DNA of 64,000 nucleotides from Oscillospiraceae bacterium (GTDB taxonomy: Bacteria > Bacillota > Clostridia > Oscillospirales > Acutalibacteraceae), in contig CADBQU010000013.1 of NCBI GenBank assembly GCA_902796905.1, positions 1-64,000 of the forward strand, read 5' to 3'. Shown here one piece after another: positions 1-8,007 of the stretch; the first letter of the stretch is position 1, and each line of letters opens with the position of its first letter. The translations under genes and the position numbers were made by a program. The notes beneath the pieces are model-generated. The model did no database searches. It was not told where the DNA came from and worked only from the letters and a program-made list of their open reading frames with translations.

Positions 1-6
1 CCAAAA

Positions 7-82
7 TGGTGGGAACAACAGGGCTCGAACCTGTGACCCTCTGCTTGTAAGGCAGATGCTCTCCCAGCTGAGCTATGCTCCC
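7..82 (-). tRNA. tRNA-Val (anticodon TAC)
   Basis: Read on the minus strand this is a full 76-nt cloverleaf with a genomically encoded CCA end (plus-strand positions 7-9). The acceptor arms GGGAGCA and TGTTCCC pair, the T arm carries GGTTCGAGCC, and the anticodon loop CTTACAA gives anticodon TAC, which reads valine GTN codons. It has its own consensus promoter just upstream. Confidence 0.96.
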
Positions 83-119
83 ATCTTTACCGCCAATGTT
101 TAGTTCGGCGACGAACATT

Positions 120-148
120 ATATTAGCATACTTTTTTGGGTTTGTCAA
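120..148 (-). promoter_or_regulatory. Sigma-A type promoter for tRNA-Val
   Basis: On the minus strand a TTGACA box (143-148) is separated by exactly 17 bp from TAATAT (120-125). The expected start lies about 30 nt before the 5' end of tRNA-Val. This arrangement is seen directly; activity is inferred. Confidence 0.8.
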
Positions 149-529
149 CATATTTTTTAAAATTTTTCAAAATTTTTTAAAACAATTTTTTAAACATATT
201 TTAAAATCGTTTTAAAGTTTTAAATATGAAAGTTTTAAATATGTTTTAAATATTTTAAACCGCATAAAAAATTATTTGCAAATTTATTTAAATGTTTTTT
301 TATTTAAAAAAGTTTGCGGATATAATAAATTTGATTTTATTATTTTATTAATGAATACTTTTTTAACGAATTTTATTTTTGTTTTTTATTTTTGGGATTA
401 ATTTTTTGCTGTATCTACGGCGGTTTTTTGGCTATTGACAATATTTATAAAAAAATGTACAATAAAATATACTATACTTATATATAATTATAAGTAAATA
501 AATAAAAAGAAAGAATGATTTTTTAATTT
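149..529. other. AT-rich gap between tRNA-Val and the CorC-type gene
   Basis: No gene is visible here. The stretch is very AT-rich with short direct repeats built on GTTTTAAATATG near 214-250. The only clear functional signal is the promoter at 435-463. The rest may simply be spacer between two divergent transcripts. Confidence 0.6.
435..463 (+). promoter_or_regulatory. Sigma-A promoter for the CorC-type gene
   Basis: TTGACA (435-440), a 17-bp spacer and TACAAT (458-463) form a near-consensus promoter about 60 bp upstream of the start codon at 530. Confidence 0.8.
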
Positions 530-1918
530 ATGGATCCTGACCTTCCTATTAAAATTATAGTGTTGTTTTTACTCATTATGGCAAATGCGTTTTTTGCCAT
601 GAGCGAAATTGCCATTATTTCGCTTAACGATAACAAAATGAAATTTTTGGCAGAACAGGGAAATAAGAAGGCCGAAAAGATATTAAAGCTTACCGCCGAT
701 TCCAGCGGCTTTTTATCTACAATTCAAATAGGCGTAACCTTAGCGGGATTTTTGGCTTCGGCAAGCGCTGCTTCTAATTTTTCGGTGCCTTTGGCTAACG
801 CCGTGGCAAAATTGTTCGGTATGCAGCAGCCAAACGCTTTTATTAACGCTGTTTCAACCGTTTTGGTTACTGTTATAATTTCGCTTATAACATTGGTTTT
901 GGGCGAATTGGCTCCAAAAAGAATAGCTTTAAAAAAGAGCGAAGGCGTAGCTTTTAAAGCGGTATCGGTTTTATTGTTTATTAAAAAAATAATGAAACCG
1001 GTTGTAGTATTTTTGTCTTTTGCCACCAATTTGGTTATAAGGCTTTTCGGTATTGACCCTACGGAAGAAGAGGAAGAGGTTACCGAAGAAGAAATAAGGC
1101 TTATGGTGGATGCCGGCGAAGAAAACGGCGTTTTGGAAGAAAGCCAAAAAGAAATGATAAACAATATTTTTGAGTTTGACGACGTTTGTGTTTCGGATGT
1201 TATGACTCACAGAACCGATATGGAAGCCGTTGAAATTACCGACAGTATTGAAGAAGCCGTTAAAACTGCTATAGACCACGGTTTTTCAAGAATTCCGGTA
1301 TACGAGGACGAACTTGATAATATTGTAGGTATTCTTTATATAAAAGATTTATTGCAATATATAGGCAAAGCGGTACCTAAGGGCAAAAAAATCGAAAAGC
1401 TTATGCGCGAAGTAAATTTTGTGCCTGAAAGTAAAAAATGCGGCGATCTTTTTGAAGAGATGACCGAAAAGCATATTCATATGGCTATAGTATCGGATGA
1501 ATACGGCGGTGTGGCAGGTCTTGTTACAATAGAAGATTTGCTGGAAAGCATTGTCGGTAACATTCAGGATGAATACGATAAAGAAGAGGAAGAAGCCGTT
1601 AAGCTTAACGACAATACTTTTGATATAGACGGTACTGCGGATATTGAAGAAGTTGAAGAAACGCTTGACATAAAATTCCCCGAAGGCGAATACGATACCA
1701 TAGGCGGATTTATTATGAGCGAGCTTGGGTATATTCCCACCGAAAACGAACATCCGCAAATAACTTACAGCGGTTATAATTTTACTGTTGAAGAAATAGA
1801 AGAGCGCCGAATAGAGCGCATTTTAGCGGAAAAGCTTCCGAAAGAAGATAAAGACAAAGAAACGAATGATAAAGACGGTAAAGGCAAAAAAGAAAAGCCT
1901 GAGCCGGAGGAAGAGTAA
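530..1918 (+). CDS. CorC/HlyC-family (CNNM-type) membrane protein with CBS pair
   Basis: Integral membrane protein of the CNNM/CorC family, linked in this family to divalent-cation (Mg or Co) homeostasis. The 462 residues show the usual order: a DUF21 transmembrane domain with four hydrophobic segments (about 1-190), a highly acidic linker (178-190), two CBS motifs (about 222-345, including SDVMTHRT and DEYGGVAGLVTIED) that bind adenine nucleotides in relatives, and a CorC_HlyC C-terminal domain (about 360-440). The last 25 residues are a charged Lys/Asp/Glu tail. The hemolysin name often attached to this family is misleading. It stands alone, with a consensus promoter before it and a strong bidirectional terminator after it. 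Family confident; substrate unknown. Confidence 0.92.
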   Translation: MDPDLPIKIIVLFLLIMANAFFAMSEIAIISLNDNKMKFLAEQGNKKAEKILKLTADSSGFLSTIQIGVTLAGFLASASAASNFSVPLANAVAKLFGMQQPNAFINAVSTVLVTVIISLITLVLGELAPKRIALKKSEGVAFKAVSVLLFIKKIMKPVVVFLSFATNLVIRLFGIDPTEEEEEVTEEEIRLMVDAGEENGVLEESQKEMINNIFEFDDVCVSDVMTHRTDMEAVEITDSIEEAVKTAIDHGFSRIPVYEDELDNIVGILYIKDLLQYIGKAVPKGKKIEKLMREVNFVPESKKCGDLFEEMTEKHIHMAIVSDEYGGVAGLVTIEDLLESIVGNIQDEYDKEEEEAVKLNDNTFDIDGTADIEEVEETLDIKFPEGEYDTIGGFIMSELGYIPTENEHPQITYSGYNFTVEEIEERRIERILAEKLPKEDKDKETNDKDGKGKKEKPEPEEE

Positions 1919-1934
1919 AGAAAAAGGTAAAATA

Positions 1935-1965
1935 AAAATCACGGTAATATTATTACCGTGATTTT
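1935..1965. terminator. Bidirectional terminator between convergent genes
   Basis: A perfect inverted repeat with 15-bp arms (core ATCACGGTAAT / ATTACCGTGAT) around a single central T, flanked by A-run and T-run so that it can serve both the gene ending at 1918 and the convergent gene ending at 1993. Confidence 0.9.
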
Positions 1966-1992
1966 GAATTTTTAAGGTTAAACCGTTTTTGA

Positions 1993-2529
1993 CTATTTTT
2001 CAATTTCGCAATTAATTAGGTTGTAGCCAAAGCTTGCTTTGCTGTTTTTTAAAAATACCGATTTTACATTTAAGTGTTCACTTTCGTTTTCGTGAGTGCC
2101 CAAGGTTAAAACGGAGGTTACATAATAGTAATCATCCTCTTTTACAACAGATACTATTTGGTGGCTTTGGGTATCGTAACCCTTAGGTATATAATAGTAA
2201 TAATTGTTTTTAACATAGTTGCGGTTGTAGGCGTTTTCGTTCATTGTAATGCCGTAAAAATCAAGAATGAAATTTTTAACCTCGTTTTTGTTTATACGGC
2301 CGTTATCGGATTTTGGCAAAAGGCTTATCATACTGTTTTCTATTAATTTTTCGTCATCCGTAAAATCATCGCCATAAACATAGTTTTTATTTAACATTTG
2401 CGTAAAAATATATGTTTCCGATTTTGTTTTGGGTTCGTTTTGCGCCAAAGGTGCGGCGGAAATAAACGTAGCCAAAAAAGAGGTTGCCAAAACCAAAGAC
2501 AAAGCAAAAGTTAATAAAAAACGTTTCAT
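1993..2529 (-). CDS. Secreted protein of unknown function
   Basis: 178 residues starting with a clear signal peptide (positively charged start, hydrophobic stretch about 5-22, SAA-like cleavage site near 24-26), so it is probably exported. The mature part is polar, with many Tyr and Asn residues (a YYYYIP patch at about 110-115) and no motif I recognise. A GGGGTAA Shine-Dalgarno precedes the ATG. It is a single-gene unit, divergent from murI and convergent with the CorC-type gene. Real gene likely from the signal peptide and ribosome site; function unknown. Confidence 0.75.
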   Translation of the reverse strand: MKRFLLTFALSLVLATSFLATFISAAPLAQNEPKTKSETYIFTQMLNKNYVYGDDFTDDEKLIENSMISLLPKSDNGRINKNEVKNFILDFYGITMNENAYNRNYVKNNYYYYIPKGYDTQSHQIVSVVKEDDYYYVTSVLTLGTHENESEHLNVKSVFLKNSKASFGYNLINCEIEK

Positions 2530-2904
2530 AAAATATTACCCCATAAAAACAAATATTATTAATGCCGAAGGGAACTATTCGGTTCCGCAGATATAATATA
2601 GATTAATATTGATTAACACTAATAATATTATATACTTAAATTTAAAAAAAGTAGTTAAATAATAATTACATTTTTATTCCAATAAAGTTACTTTTAATTT
2701 ACAGTATTTTAATAAGTTGTGCTTTAAATTTTTTATTGAATAATAAAAAAATGTATGATAAAATAATATAGTTATATAAATAAGTTATTTAAAGATAAAA
2801 AATATAACAGAATACCAAAAACGTATAAATATTAACTTTGATATACAGTAACGTTTATATACAATTGATATAAAACAAAAGCGTAAAACAGGAGATGCTT
2901 TACA
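2530..2904. other. AT-rich divergent gap upstream of murI
   Basis: No gene or known RNA is seen. A plausible promoter for murI is TTGAAT (2736-2741), a 17-bp spacer and TAAAAT (2759-2764), which would give a leader of about 135 nt. The leader is AT-rich without an obvious stable fold. Confidence 0.5.
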
Positions 2905-3819
2905 GTGAGAAATTTTGCTATAGGGGCGTTTGATTCGGGACTTGGCGGATTAACCGTTGTTAAAGAATTAAGAAAAGCCCTTCCAAACGAAAATATAGTA
3001 TATTTCGGAGATACCGGCAGAGTGCCTTACGGCAGCAAAAGCGAAATTACAATTACAAAATATGCCAAAGAGGACGAAGCGTTTTTAATAAAAAACAACG
3101 TTAAGCTTATAGTTGCGGCCTGCGGAACCGTTTCGAGTTTAACGGTTGATAAGCCCAATACTTTAAGCGTTCCTTTTTTTGAAATGATTACGCCGGCGGT
3201 AAAATCGGCGGTAAAGGCTACAAAAAACAAAAGAATAGGAATTATAGGTACTTACGCTACAATTAAAAGCGAAGCTCATAAAAACAAAATTAAAGAACTT
3301 ATGCCGGAAGCTTTTGTTTTGGGAGAGGCATGTCCTTTATTTGTTCCCATGGTAGAAAACGGCATTATTGACAAAAATGATATTGTTGTAAAAGAGATGG
3401 TTAAAAGATACTTAAAACCCATAAAGGAAGCCGAATGCGATACGCTTATAATGGGATGTACGCATTATCCTATTCTTGAAAGCGCTTTTAATGAGTATTT
3501 GGAAGGGAAAGTAACTTTAATAAATCCCGGCGAAATGCTTGCCAAAACCGTTAAGGAATATTTAACCGAAAACAATTTGCTTAACGATAGCGGCTGTAAA
3601 AAGGGATTAGAAAACGAATGTAAAATCGGCTTGAAAAATTACGGCAATAATAAAAACTCGGAAAGAAGTAATGAATTAAAACAGGGAATTGAAAAAACAG
3701 GAAGAATAGAATATTTTGTAAGCGATAAACCGGATTCGTTTATGAAACAGGCGCTTATTCTTTTAGGAGAAGAAGCCAGCGGAGATATTACAAAAATAGA
3801 TATTGAAAAAGAAAAGTAG
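2905..3819 (+). CDS. murI: Glutamate racemase
   Basis: Interconverts L- and D-glutamate to supply D-Glu for peptidoglycan. Visible family landmarks are the Asp-Ser-Gly at residues 10-12, FGDTGRVPYG at 34-43, catalytic cysteine C73 (AACGTVSS) and second cysteine C185 in MGCTHYPIL. Two oddities stand out. The first Cys is followed by Gly instead of the usual Asn of the ACNT motif, and residues about 227-265 are a Lys/Asn/Gly-rich low-complexity insert near the C terminus that most racemases lack. The start is GTG at 2905, supported by a GGAG site 11 nt upstream. It heads a three-gene unit with the DUF1934 gene and argS. Confidence 0.93.
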   Translation: MRNFAIGAFDSGLGGLTVVKELRKALPNENIVYFGDTGRVPYGSKSEITITKYAKEDEAFLIKNNVKLIVAACGTVSSLTVDKPNTLSVPFFEMITPAVKSAVKATKNKRIGIIGTYATIKSEAHKNKIKELMPEAFVLGEACPLFVPMVENGIIDKNDIVVKEMVKRYLKPIKEAECDTLIMGCTHYPILESAFNEYLEGKVTLINPGEMLAKTVKEYLTENNLLNDSGCKKGLENECKIGLKNYGNNKNSERSNELKQGIEKTGRIEYFVSDKPDSFMKQALILLGEEASGDITKIDIEKEK

Positions 3820-3832
3820 GGAATAATTTTTA

Positions 3833-4255
3833 ATGGATGTTGTTGTAACTATAAAAGGTAAAAGCTTTACCGGCGGCAGGGAGGCAGACATTACCGAGCT
3901 TTGCGCCGTAGGAGAGCTGAAAAAAAGCAAAGACTCCGTTTCGGTTACATACGAGGACAGTATGGGAGCAGGTCTTGAAGGTGTTGTGGCTACGTTGGAA
4001 GCATTTTCGAACGGTATTGTTACAATAGAACGTACGGGGATTATGGAACATAAACTTATGGTAGAAAAAGACAAACGCCATTTATGTTTATATCAAACCC
4101 CTTACGGGAATATGACGGTTGGAGTTTTCGGAGAGGAAGTACATAACGCTCTTACCGATAAAGGCGGAAAAATTTATATGAAATATTCGCTTGATATTAA
4201 TTTGGGATTGTTAAGCGAAAATGAAATAGAAATAGACGTAAAGGCGGTAAACTGA
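3833..4255 (+). CDS. DUF1934 (YwiB-like) beta-barrel protein
   Basis: 140 residues that look like the DUF1934/YwiB family: an N-terminal VTIKGKSFTGG strand, a central acidic strand pair, and a C-terminal IEIDVKAVN ending. The family forms a small calycin-like beta-barrel of unknown function. In Bacillus the same gene also precedes argS, and here it sits 13 bp after murI and 6 bp before argS, so all three are probably co-transcribed. Family assignment from recall of motif and context. Confidence 0.8.
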   Translation: MDVVVTIKGKSFTGGREADITELCAVGELKKSKDSVSVTYEDSMGAGLEGVVATLEAFSNGIVTIERTGIMEHKLMVEKDKRHLCLYQTPYGNMTVGVFGEEVHNALTDKGGKIYMKYSLDINLGLLSENEIEIDVKAVN

Positions 4256-4261
4256 TAAAAT

Positions 4262-5947
4262 ATGTCGGTACTAATTAAAAACATAAAAGAAGAAATAAAA
4301 AAAGGGATAAACGACAGCGCCGAAAAGCTGTATAAAAGCGGAGTATTTTGCGCCGTTCCCGAAAAGGACTTTAACATAGAAATTCCTCAGGATACTTCTT
4401 TTGGGGATTTTTCGGCAAATGCCGCTATGGTTTGGGCAAAAGAACTAAGGGCTAATCCCAGAGCTATAGCCGAAAATATAGTTAAAACTTTTAAAACCAA
4501 CGAAAATATTTTAAAGGTAGATACCGCGGGACCCGGATTTTTAAATTTTACTTTAAGCGACAGATTTTTTTCTAATATAATTTTTGACGTTTTAAGCAAA
4601 AAAGAAAATTACGGCAGAAGCAATTACGGAGAAGGCAAAAGGGTTTTGGTTGAATTTGTATCGGCTAATCCCACGGGGCCTATGCACATAGGAAACGCCA
4701 GGGGCGGAGCTTTGGGCGACGGTATAGCTTCGGTTATGGATTTTGCCGGATATCAAACATTCAGTGAGTTTTATATTAACGATGCCGGAAACCAGATTGA
4801 GAAATTTAAAAGTTCTTTGGAAGCAAGATATTTGCAAATTTACGATAAAACCGTAGAAATGCCCGAAAACAGTTATTTGGGTGAAGATATTATTGTACAC
4901 GCCGAGAACTTTAACAAAGAGTACGGCGATAAATATTTAAATGTTTCAAGCGAGGAAAGAAAACAGGCTCTTTGCGATTTTGCTTTGCCTAAAAATATAG
5001 AAGGCTTAAAAGAAGATTTGGCAAAGTACCGCATTTTTTACGATAACTGGTTTAAAGAAAGCAGTTTGCATAAAAGCGGAAGAGTTGCCGAAATTTTAGA
5101 AAGTCTTAAAAAAAGCGGATACACTTACGAAAAAGACGGAGCCTTATGGTTTAACTCTCAAAAATTGGGAGATGAAAAAGACAGAGTTTTGGTAAGAGCG
5201 GACGGTGTTCCCACTTATGTTGTACCGGACATAGCTTACCATTACGATAAAATAGTAACCAGGAATTTTGATATTGCCATAGATGTTTTGGGAGCCGACC
5301 ACCACGGATATGTACCGCGTTTAAAAGCGGCGCTTACAGCTTTGGGGGCCGATGCCGAAAAGCTTAAGGTTGTTATAATGCAAATGGTAAGGCTGGTTAA
5401 AAACGGAGAAACCTACAAGCTTTCCAAGAGAAGCGGTAAAGCCGTAACGCTTTCTACGCTTTTGGACGAAGTTCCGTTAGACGCGGCAAGATTTATTTTT
5501 AATTCAAAAGAACCCAACACGCATTTGGAATTTGATTTGGATTTGGCGGTAGAGCAAAGCAGCAGCAATCCCGTTTACTATGTTCAATATGCGCATGCCA
5601 GAATATGCAGCATTTTAAGAAATTTAAAAGAGCAAAAAACAGAGCCGAAAGACCTTGAGGCTTCGGAATATGATATTTTAACCCAACCCGAGGAAAGGGA
5701 GCTTGTGCGCCATATTGCAAACTTTACGGATGAGATAATTTTATCGGCAAAAGATATGGACCCTTCTAAAATTACAAAATATGCGTACGACACGGCTACA
5801 AAGTTCCATAAATTTTACAATGCCTGCAGGGTAAGGTGCGAAGACGAAAAACTTATGTACGCAAGGTTAAACCTTTGCATTGCAACAAAAATTGTTCTTA
5901 AAAACTGTTTTGATATTTTAAAAATAGAAGCTCCGGAAAGTATGTAA
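4262..5947 (+). CDS. argS: Arginyl-tRNA synthetase
   Basis: Class I synthetase charging tRNA-Arg in the cytoplasm. The 561 residues show the N-terminal Arg-S domain (1-115), the ATP-binding HIGN motif in SANPTGPMHIGNARGG (about 134-149), a KLSKRSG form of the KMSKS loop near residue 387, and the C-terminal DALR anticodon-binding helix bundle (about 440-561). Length is normal for the family. The start lies 6 bp after the preceding gene. Confidence 0.97.
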   Translation: MSVLIKNIKEEIKKGINDSAEKLYKSGVFCAVPEKDFNIEIPQDTSFGDFSANAAMVWAKELRANPRAIAENIVKTFKTNENILKVDTAGPGFLNFTLSDRFFSNIIFDVLSKKENYGRSNYGEGKRVLVEFVSANPTGPMHIGNARGGALGDGIASVMDFAGYQTFSEFYINDAGNQIEKFKSSLEARYLQIYDKTVEMPENSYLGEDIIVHAENFNKEYGDKYLNVSSEERKQALCDFALPKNIEGLKEDLAKYRIFYDNWFKESSLHKSGRVAEILESLKKSGYTYEKDGALWFNSQKLGDEKDRVLVRADGVPTYVVPDIAYHYDKIVTRNFDIAIDVLGADHHGYVPRLKAALTALGADAEKLKVVIMQMVRLVKNGETYKLSKRSGKAVTLSTLLDEVPLDAARFIFNSKEPNTHLEFDLDLAVEQSSSNPVYYVQYAHARICSILRNLKEQKTEPKDLEASEYDILTQPEERELVRHIANFTDEIILSAKDMDPSKITKYAYDTATKFHKFYNACRVRCEDEKLMYARLNLCIATKIVLKNCFDILKIEAPESM

Positions 5948-6065
5948 ATATAAGTTTTAAGCAATTTAATTTAAACAGTAAAACAAAATAAAAAATTTAA
6001 AGCTTAAGAATTAAAATAAAATTAAGTATTTAGATTTAAAAAATTAAAAGTTTTAAGGTGAAGAT

Positions 6066-6635
6066 ATGGGACTTATTGAGGTTCTGCTTATAGGTATAGG
6101 ACTTTCTATGGACGCATTTGCCGTAAGCGTTTGCAAAGGGCTTTCGTTTAAAAAAATAACGGCAAAAAACACTTTAACGGTAGGCGCTTATTTTGGCTTT
6201 TTTCAGGCGTTAATGCCTGTAATAGGTTATTTTGTTGGTTCGGTTTTTGCCGGATACGTTAAAAGGTTTGACCATATTATAGCTTTTGTGTTGCTTTTAT
6301 ATATAGGCGGTAAAATGATATACGAAGCCTTAAAAGACGAAACGGAAGGAAATTCCGATTCGCTTAAATTTACAGAAATGCTTATTTTAAGTATAGCCAC
6401 AAGCATAGACGCTTTGGCGGTAGGCGTAACTTTTGCGCTTAATAAAGGCGGATTAAATATTTTTGTTTCTGCGGGAATTATCGGTGTTACTACGTTTTTG
6501 ATTGCGTGTGTAGGCGTATTATTGGGCAAAAAAGGCGGAGAGTTTTTGCAGCGCAAAGCCGAAATTGCCGGCGGAATAATTTTAATAGCCATAGGCGCAA
6601 AAATTTTAATTGAGCATACGTTTTTCGGCGGTTGA
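6066..6635 (+). CDS. mntP: Manganese efflux pump MntP
   Basis: Six-transmembrane exporter of Mn(II), formerly DUF204/YebN. The two internally related halves are visible: GLSMDAFAVSVCKG near residues 13-26 and ATSIDALAVGVTFAL near 111-125, each with the family's conserved membrane Asp. The 189-residue length is typical. An AGGTGAAG site precedes the ATG. I found no yybP-ykoY manganese riboswitch in the 118 bp upstream, so any Mn control must work otherwise. Confidence 0.93.
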   Translation: MGLIEVLLIGIGLSMDAFAVSVCKGLSFKKITAKNTLTVGAYFGFFQALMPVIGYFVGSVFAGYVKRFDHIIAFVLLLYIGGKMIYEALKDETEGNSDSLKFTEMLILSIATSIDALAVGVTFALNKGGLNIFVSAGIIGVTTFLIACVGVLLGKKGGEFLQRKAEIAGGIILIAIGAKILIEHTFFGG

Positions 6636-6653
6636 TTTTAGTAACAACACATA

Positions 6654-6682
6654 TTGACAAATTAAAATTAAAAGAATATAAT
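6654..6682 (+). promoter_or_regulatory. Consensus promoter for the ribU leader
   Basis: TTGACA (6654-6659), 17-bp spacer and TATAAT (6677-6682) are both perfect boxes. Transcription should start near 6689, just before cloverleaf repeat A, so the repeat would be the 5' end of the ribU mRNA, ahead of the FMN aptamer. Confidence 0.85.
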
Positions 6683-6700
6683 ATCAGTAGAATTTAAGGG

Positions 6701-6785
6701 CGGCAAGCCCCAAAACAAAACCTTTGTTTTGGGACAAAAGCTTTAGCTTTTGCAAAGCCCAAAAAATTTGGGCTTTGGCTTGCCG
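6701..6785. repeat. Cloverleaf repeat, copy A
   Basis: Outer stem CGGCAAGCC (6701-6709) with GGCTTGCCG (6777-6785) encloses three hairpins: CCAAAACAAA/TTTGTTTTGG, CAAAAGC/GCTTTTG and AAAGCCCAAA/TTTGGGCTTT, with 3-4-nt loops. It lies between mntP and the FMN riboswitch, inside the predicted ribU transcript. Reading-frame runs through it are by-products of its base composition, not genes. Confidence 0.9.
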
Positions 6786-6844
6786 TTTAAGCCGAACAAA
6801 ATTAAATAAAAAAACAATAAATAAAAAAACAATAAAAAATAAAT

Positions 6845-7008
6845 ATCTTCGGGGCGGGGTGAAATTCCCCACCGGCAGTAAAGTCTGCGAGCAAAAGCAA
6901 ATAAAAAATTTAAAGCTTAAAAATACATTAAAGATTTACGGTTTTGGTTTTGGGTTTGTTGAACGGGTGCAATTCCCGTACCGACGGTATAGTCCGGATG
7001 GAAGAAGA
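6845..7008 (+). promoter_or_regulatory. FMN riboswitch (RFN element)
   Basis: The conserved aptamer blocks are clear: ATCTTCGGGGCGGGGTGAAA at the 5' side, ACCGGCAGTAAAGTCTGCGAG, then TGCAATTCCCGTACCGACGG and AGTCCGGATGGAAGAAGA at the 3' side. The variable arm between the halves is long (about 60 nt, AT-rich). It binds flavin mononucleotide and here should control ribU through the terminator at 7111. Confidence 0.96.
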
Positions 7009-7110
7009 AAAATTATTTTTAAAAAAGTTGATTTAAAAACCTAAAGATTACTTTTAAAAGTTAAGGTTTAACGTTTTTGGATTTGCTTTAAGTTTAAAAA
7101 TTATTTTTAA

Positions 7111-7139
7111 CGCCTCTTAAAATTAAGAGGTGTTTTTCT
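7111..7139 (+). terminator. Intrinsic terminator of the FMN riboswitch
   Basis: CGCCTCTTAA pairs with TTAAGAGGTG across a 2-nt centre (7111-7132), followed by TTTTTCTTTTTT. Its position about 100 nt after the aptamer and 106 nt before ribU fits a transcription-attenuation expression platform: FMN bound, transcription stops. Confidence 0.9.
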
Positions 7140-7244
7140 TTTTTAAAAACCTGTTTTTTAGTTTTAAAAATTTAAAATTAAAATTTTAAAACAGTAGCGA
7201 AAAGATATTTATTTTAATTTTAAAAAAGAAAGAGAGAAAATATT

Positions 7245-7793
7245 ATGAAAAAACAAAATCTTTTTAAACTTACGTTTTCGGCGTTGTTGGCGGCGTTAAG
7301 CATTGTTATTTTGCTTATAGTTCCCCAATTCCCCATATTTCCTACCGCTCCCTGGCTTTTGTACGACGCAGCCGATATACCGCTTATTTTAGCCTGTCTG
7401 ATTTTGCCCATATATTACAGCGAAGCCATTTTGGCTGTTGTTTGCTTTATACAGGCGTTTTTTATGGGCGGCAGCGGAATAATAGGTTTTTTAATGCATT
7501 TTATAGCTACAAGCGTTTTAATTTTAACTTTTTTTGCGGTAAATAAACTTTTAAAAAGCAACAAAAAATATATACTGGGCATAGTTTTGGCTTCGGTTTT
7601 AATGGCTTTGGTTATGATACCCGTAAGCTATATATTTTATCCGTTGTACGGTCTTCCGGTTAAAGCGGTGTCGGATTTGCTTTTTCCCTGCATACTTCCC
7701 TTTAATTTATTAAAAGCGTTTTTAAATTCCACCATAGCGGTTATTGTTTTTTACATTTTAAAACCCATAGTTAAAACAATGGAAATACAATAA
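7245..7793 (+). CDS. ribU: Riboflavin ECF transporter S component
   Basis: Membrane protein that binds riboflavin for uptake with a shared ECF energy-coupling module encoded elsewhere. The 182 residues are almost wholly hydrophobic, with about six segments, in the size range of RibU, and the WLLYDAADIPLILACL region near 37-52 matches the family. The preceding FMN riboswitch strongly supports riboflavin as substrate. A single-gene unit ended by the hairpin at 7852. Confidence 0.93.
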   Translation: MKKQNLFKLTFSALLAALSIVILLIVPQFPIFPTAPWLLYDAADIPLILACLILPIYYSEAILAVVCFIQAFFMGGSGIIGFLMHFIATSVLILTFFAVNKLLKSNKKYILGIVLASVLMALVMIPVSYIFYPLYGLPVKAVSDLLFPCILPFNLLKAFLNSTIAVIVFYILKPIVKTMEIQ

Positions 7794-7851
7794 TTTTTTT
7801 GTTTAACAAATAATTATTTTGACTAAAAATATAGAAAATCCGAAAAAATAT

Positions 7852-7887
7852 AAAAAATCCGAATTATTGCGATAATTCGGATTTTTT
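7852..7887 (+). terminator. Terminator after ribU
   Basis: A 16-bp perfect stem (core AATCCGAATTAT / ATAATTCGGATT) with loop TGCG, with the A and T runs in the stem, 58 bp after the ribU stop. Confidence 0.88.
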
Positions 7888-7933
7888 GCGGCTTAAAAGC
7901 CTTTGTTTATACCATTTAAAGATTGCCAAAATA

Positions 7934-7962
7934 TTGACAAACGTTTGGAAATATTATAAAAT
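7934..7962 (+). promoter_or_regulatory. Promoter for the aconitase-isocitrate dehydrogenase unit
   Basis: TTGACA (7934-7939), 17 bp, TAAAAT (7957-7962), 45 bp before the aconitase start. The -35 is perfect and the -10 acceptable. Confidence 0.7.
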
Positions 7963-8007
7963 TATATAAATTATATTTATTATATTTATAAATTTAAGGA
8001 GAATAAG

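Noticed and set aside
5948-6065. Manganese (yybP-ykoY) riboswitch before mntP
   Set aside because: The 118-bp gap is AT-rich and lacks the conserved loop sequences of that riboswitch.
6724-7044. 106-codon open frame across repeat A and the FMN riboswitch
   Set aside because: It lies entirely over structured RNA sequence, has no ribosome site or protein-like composition, and the riboswitch explains the conservation.
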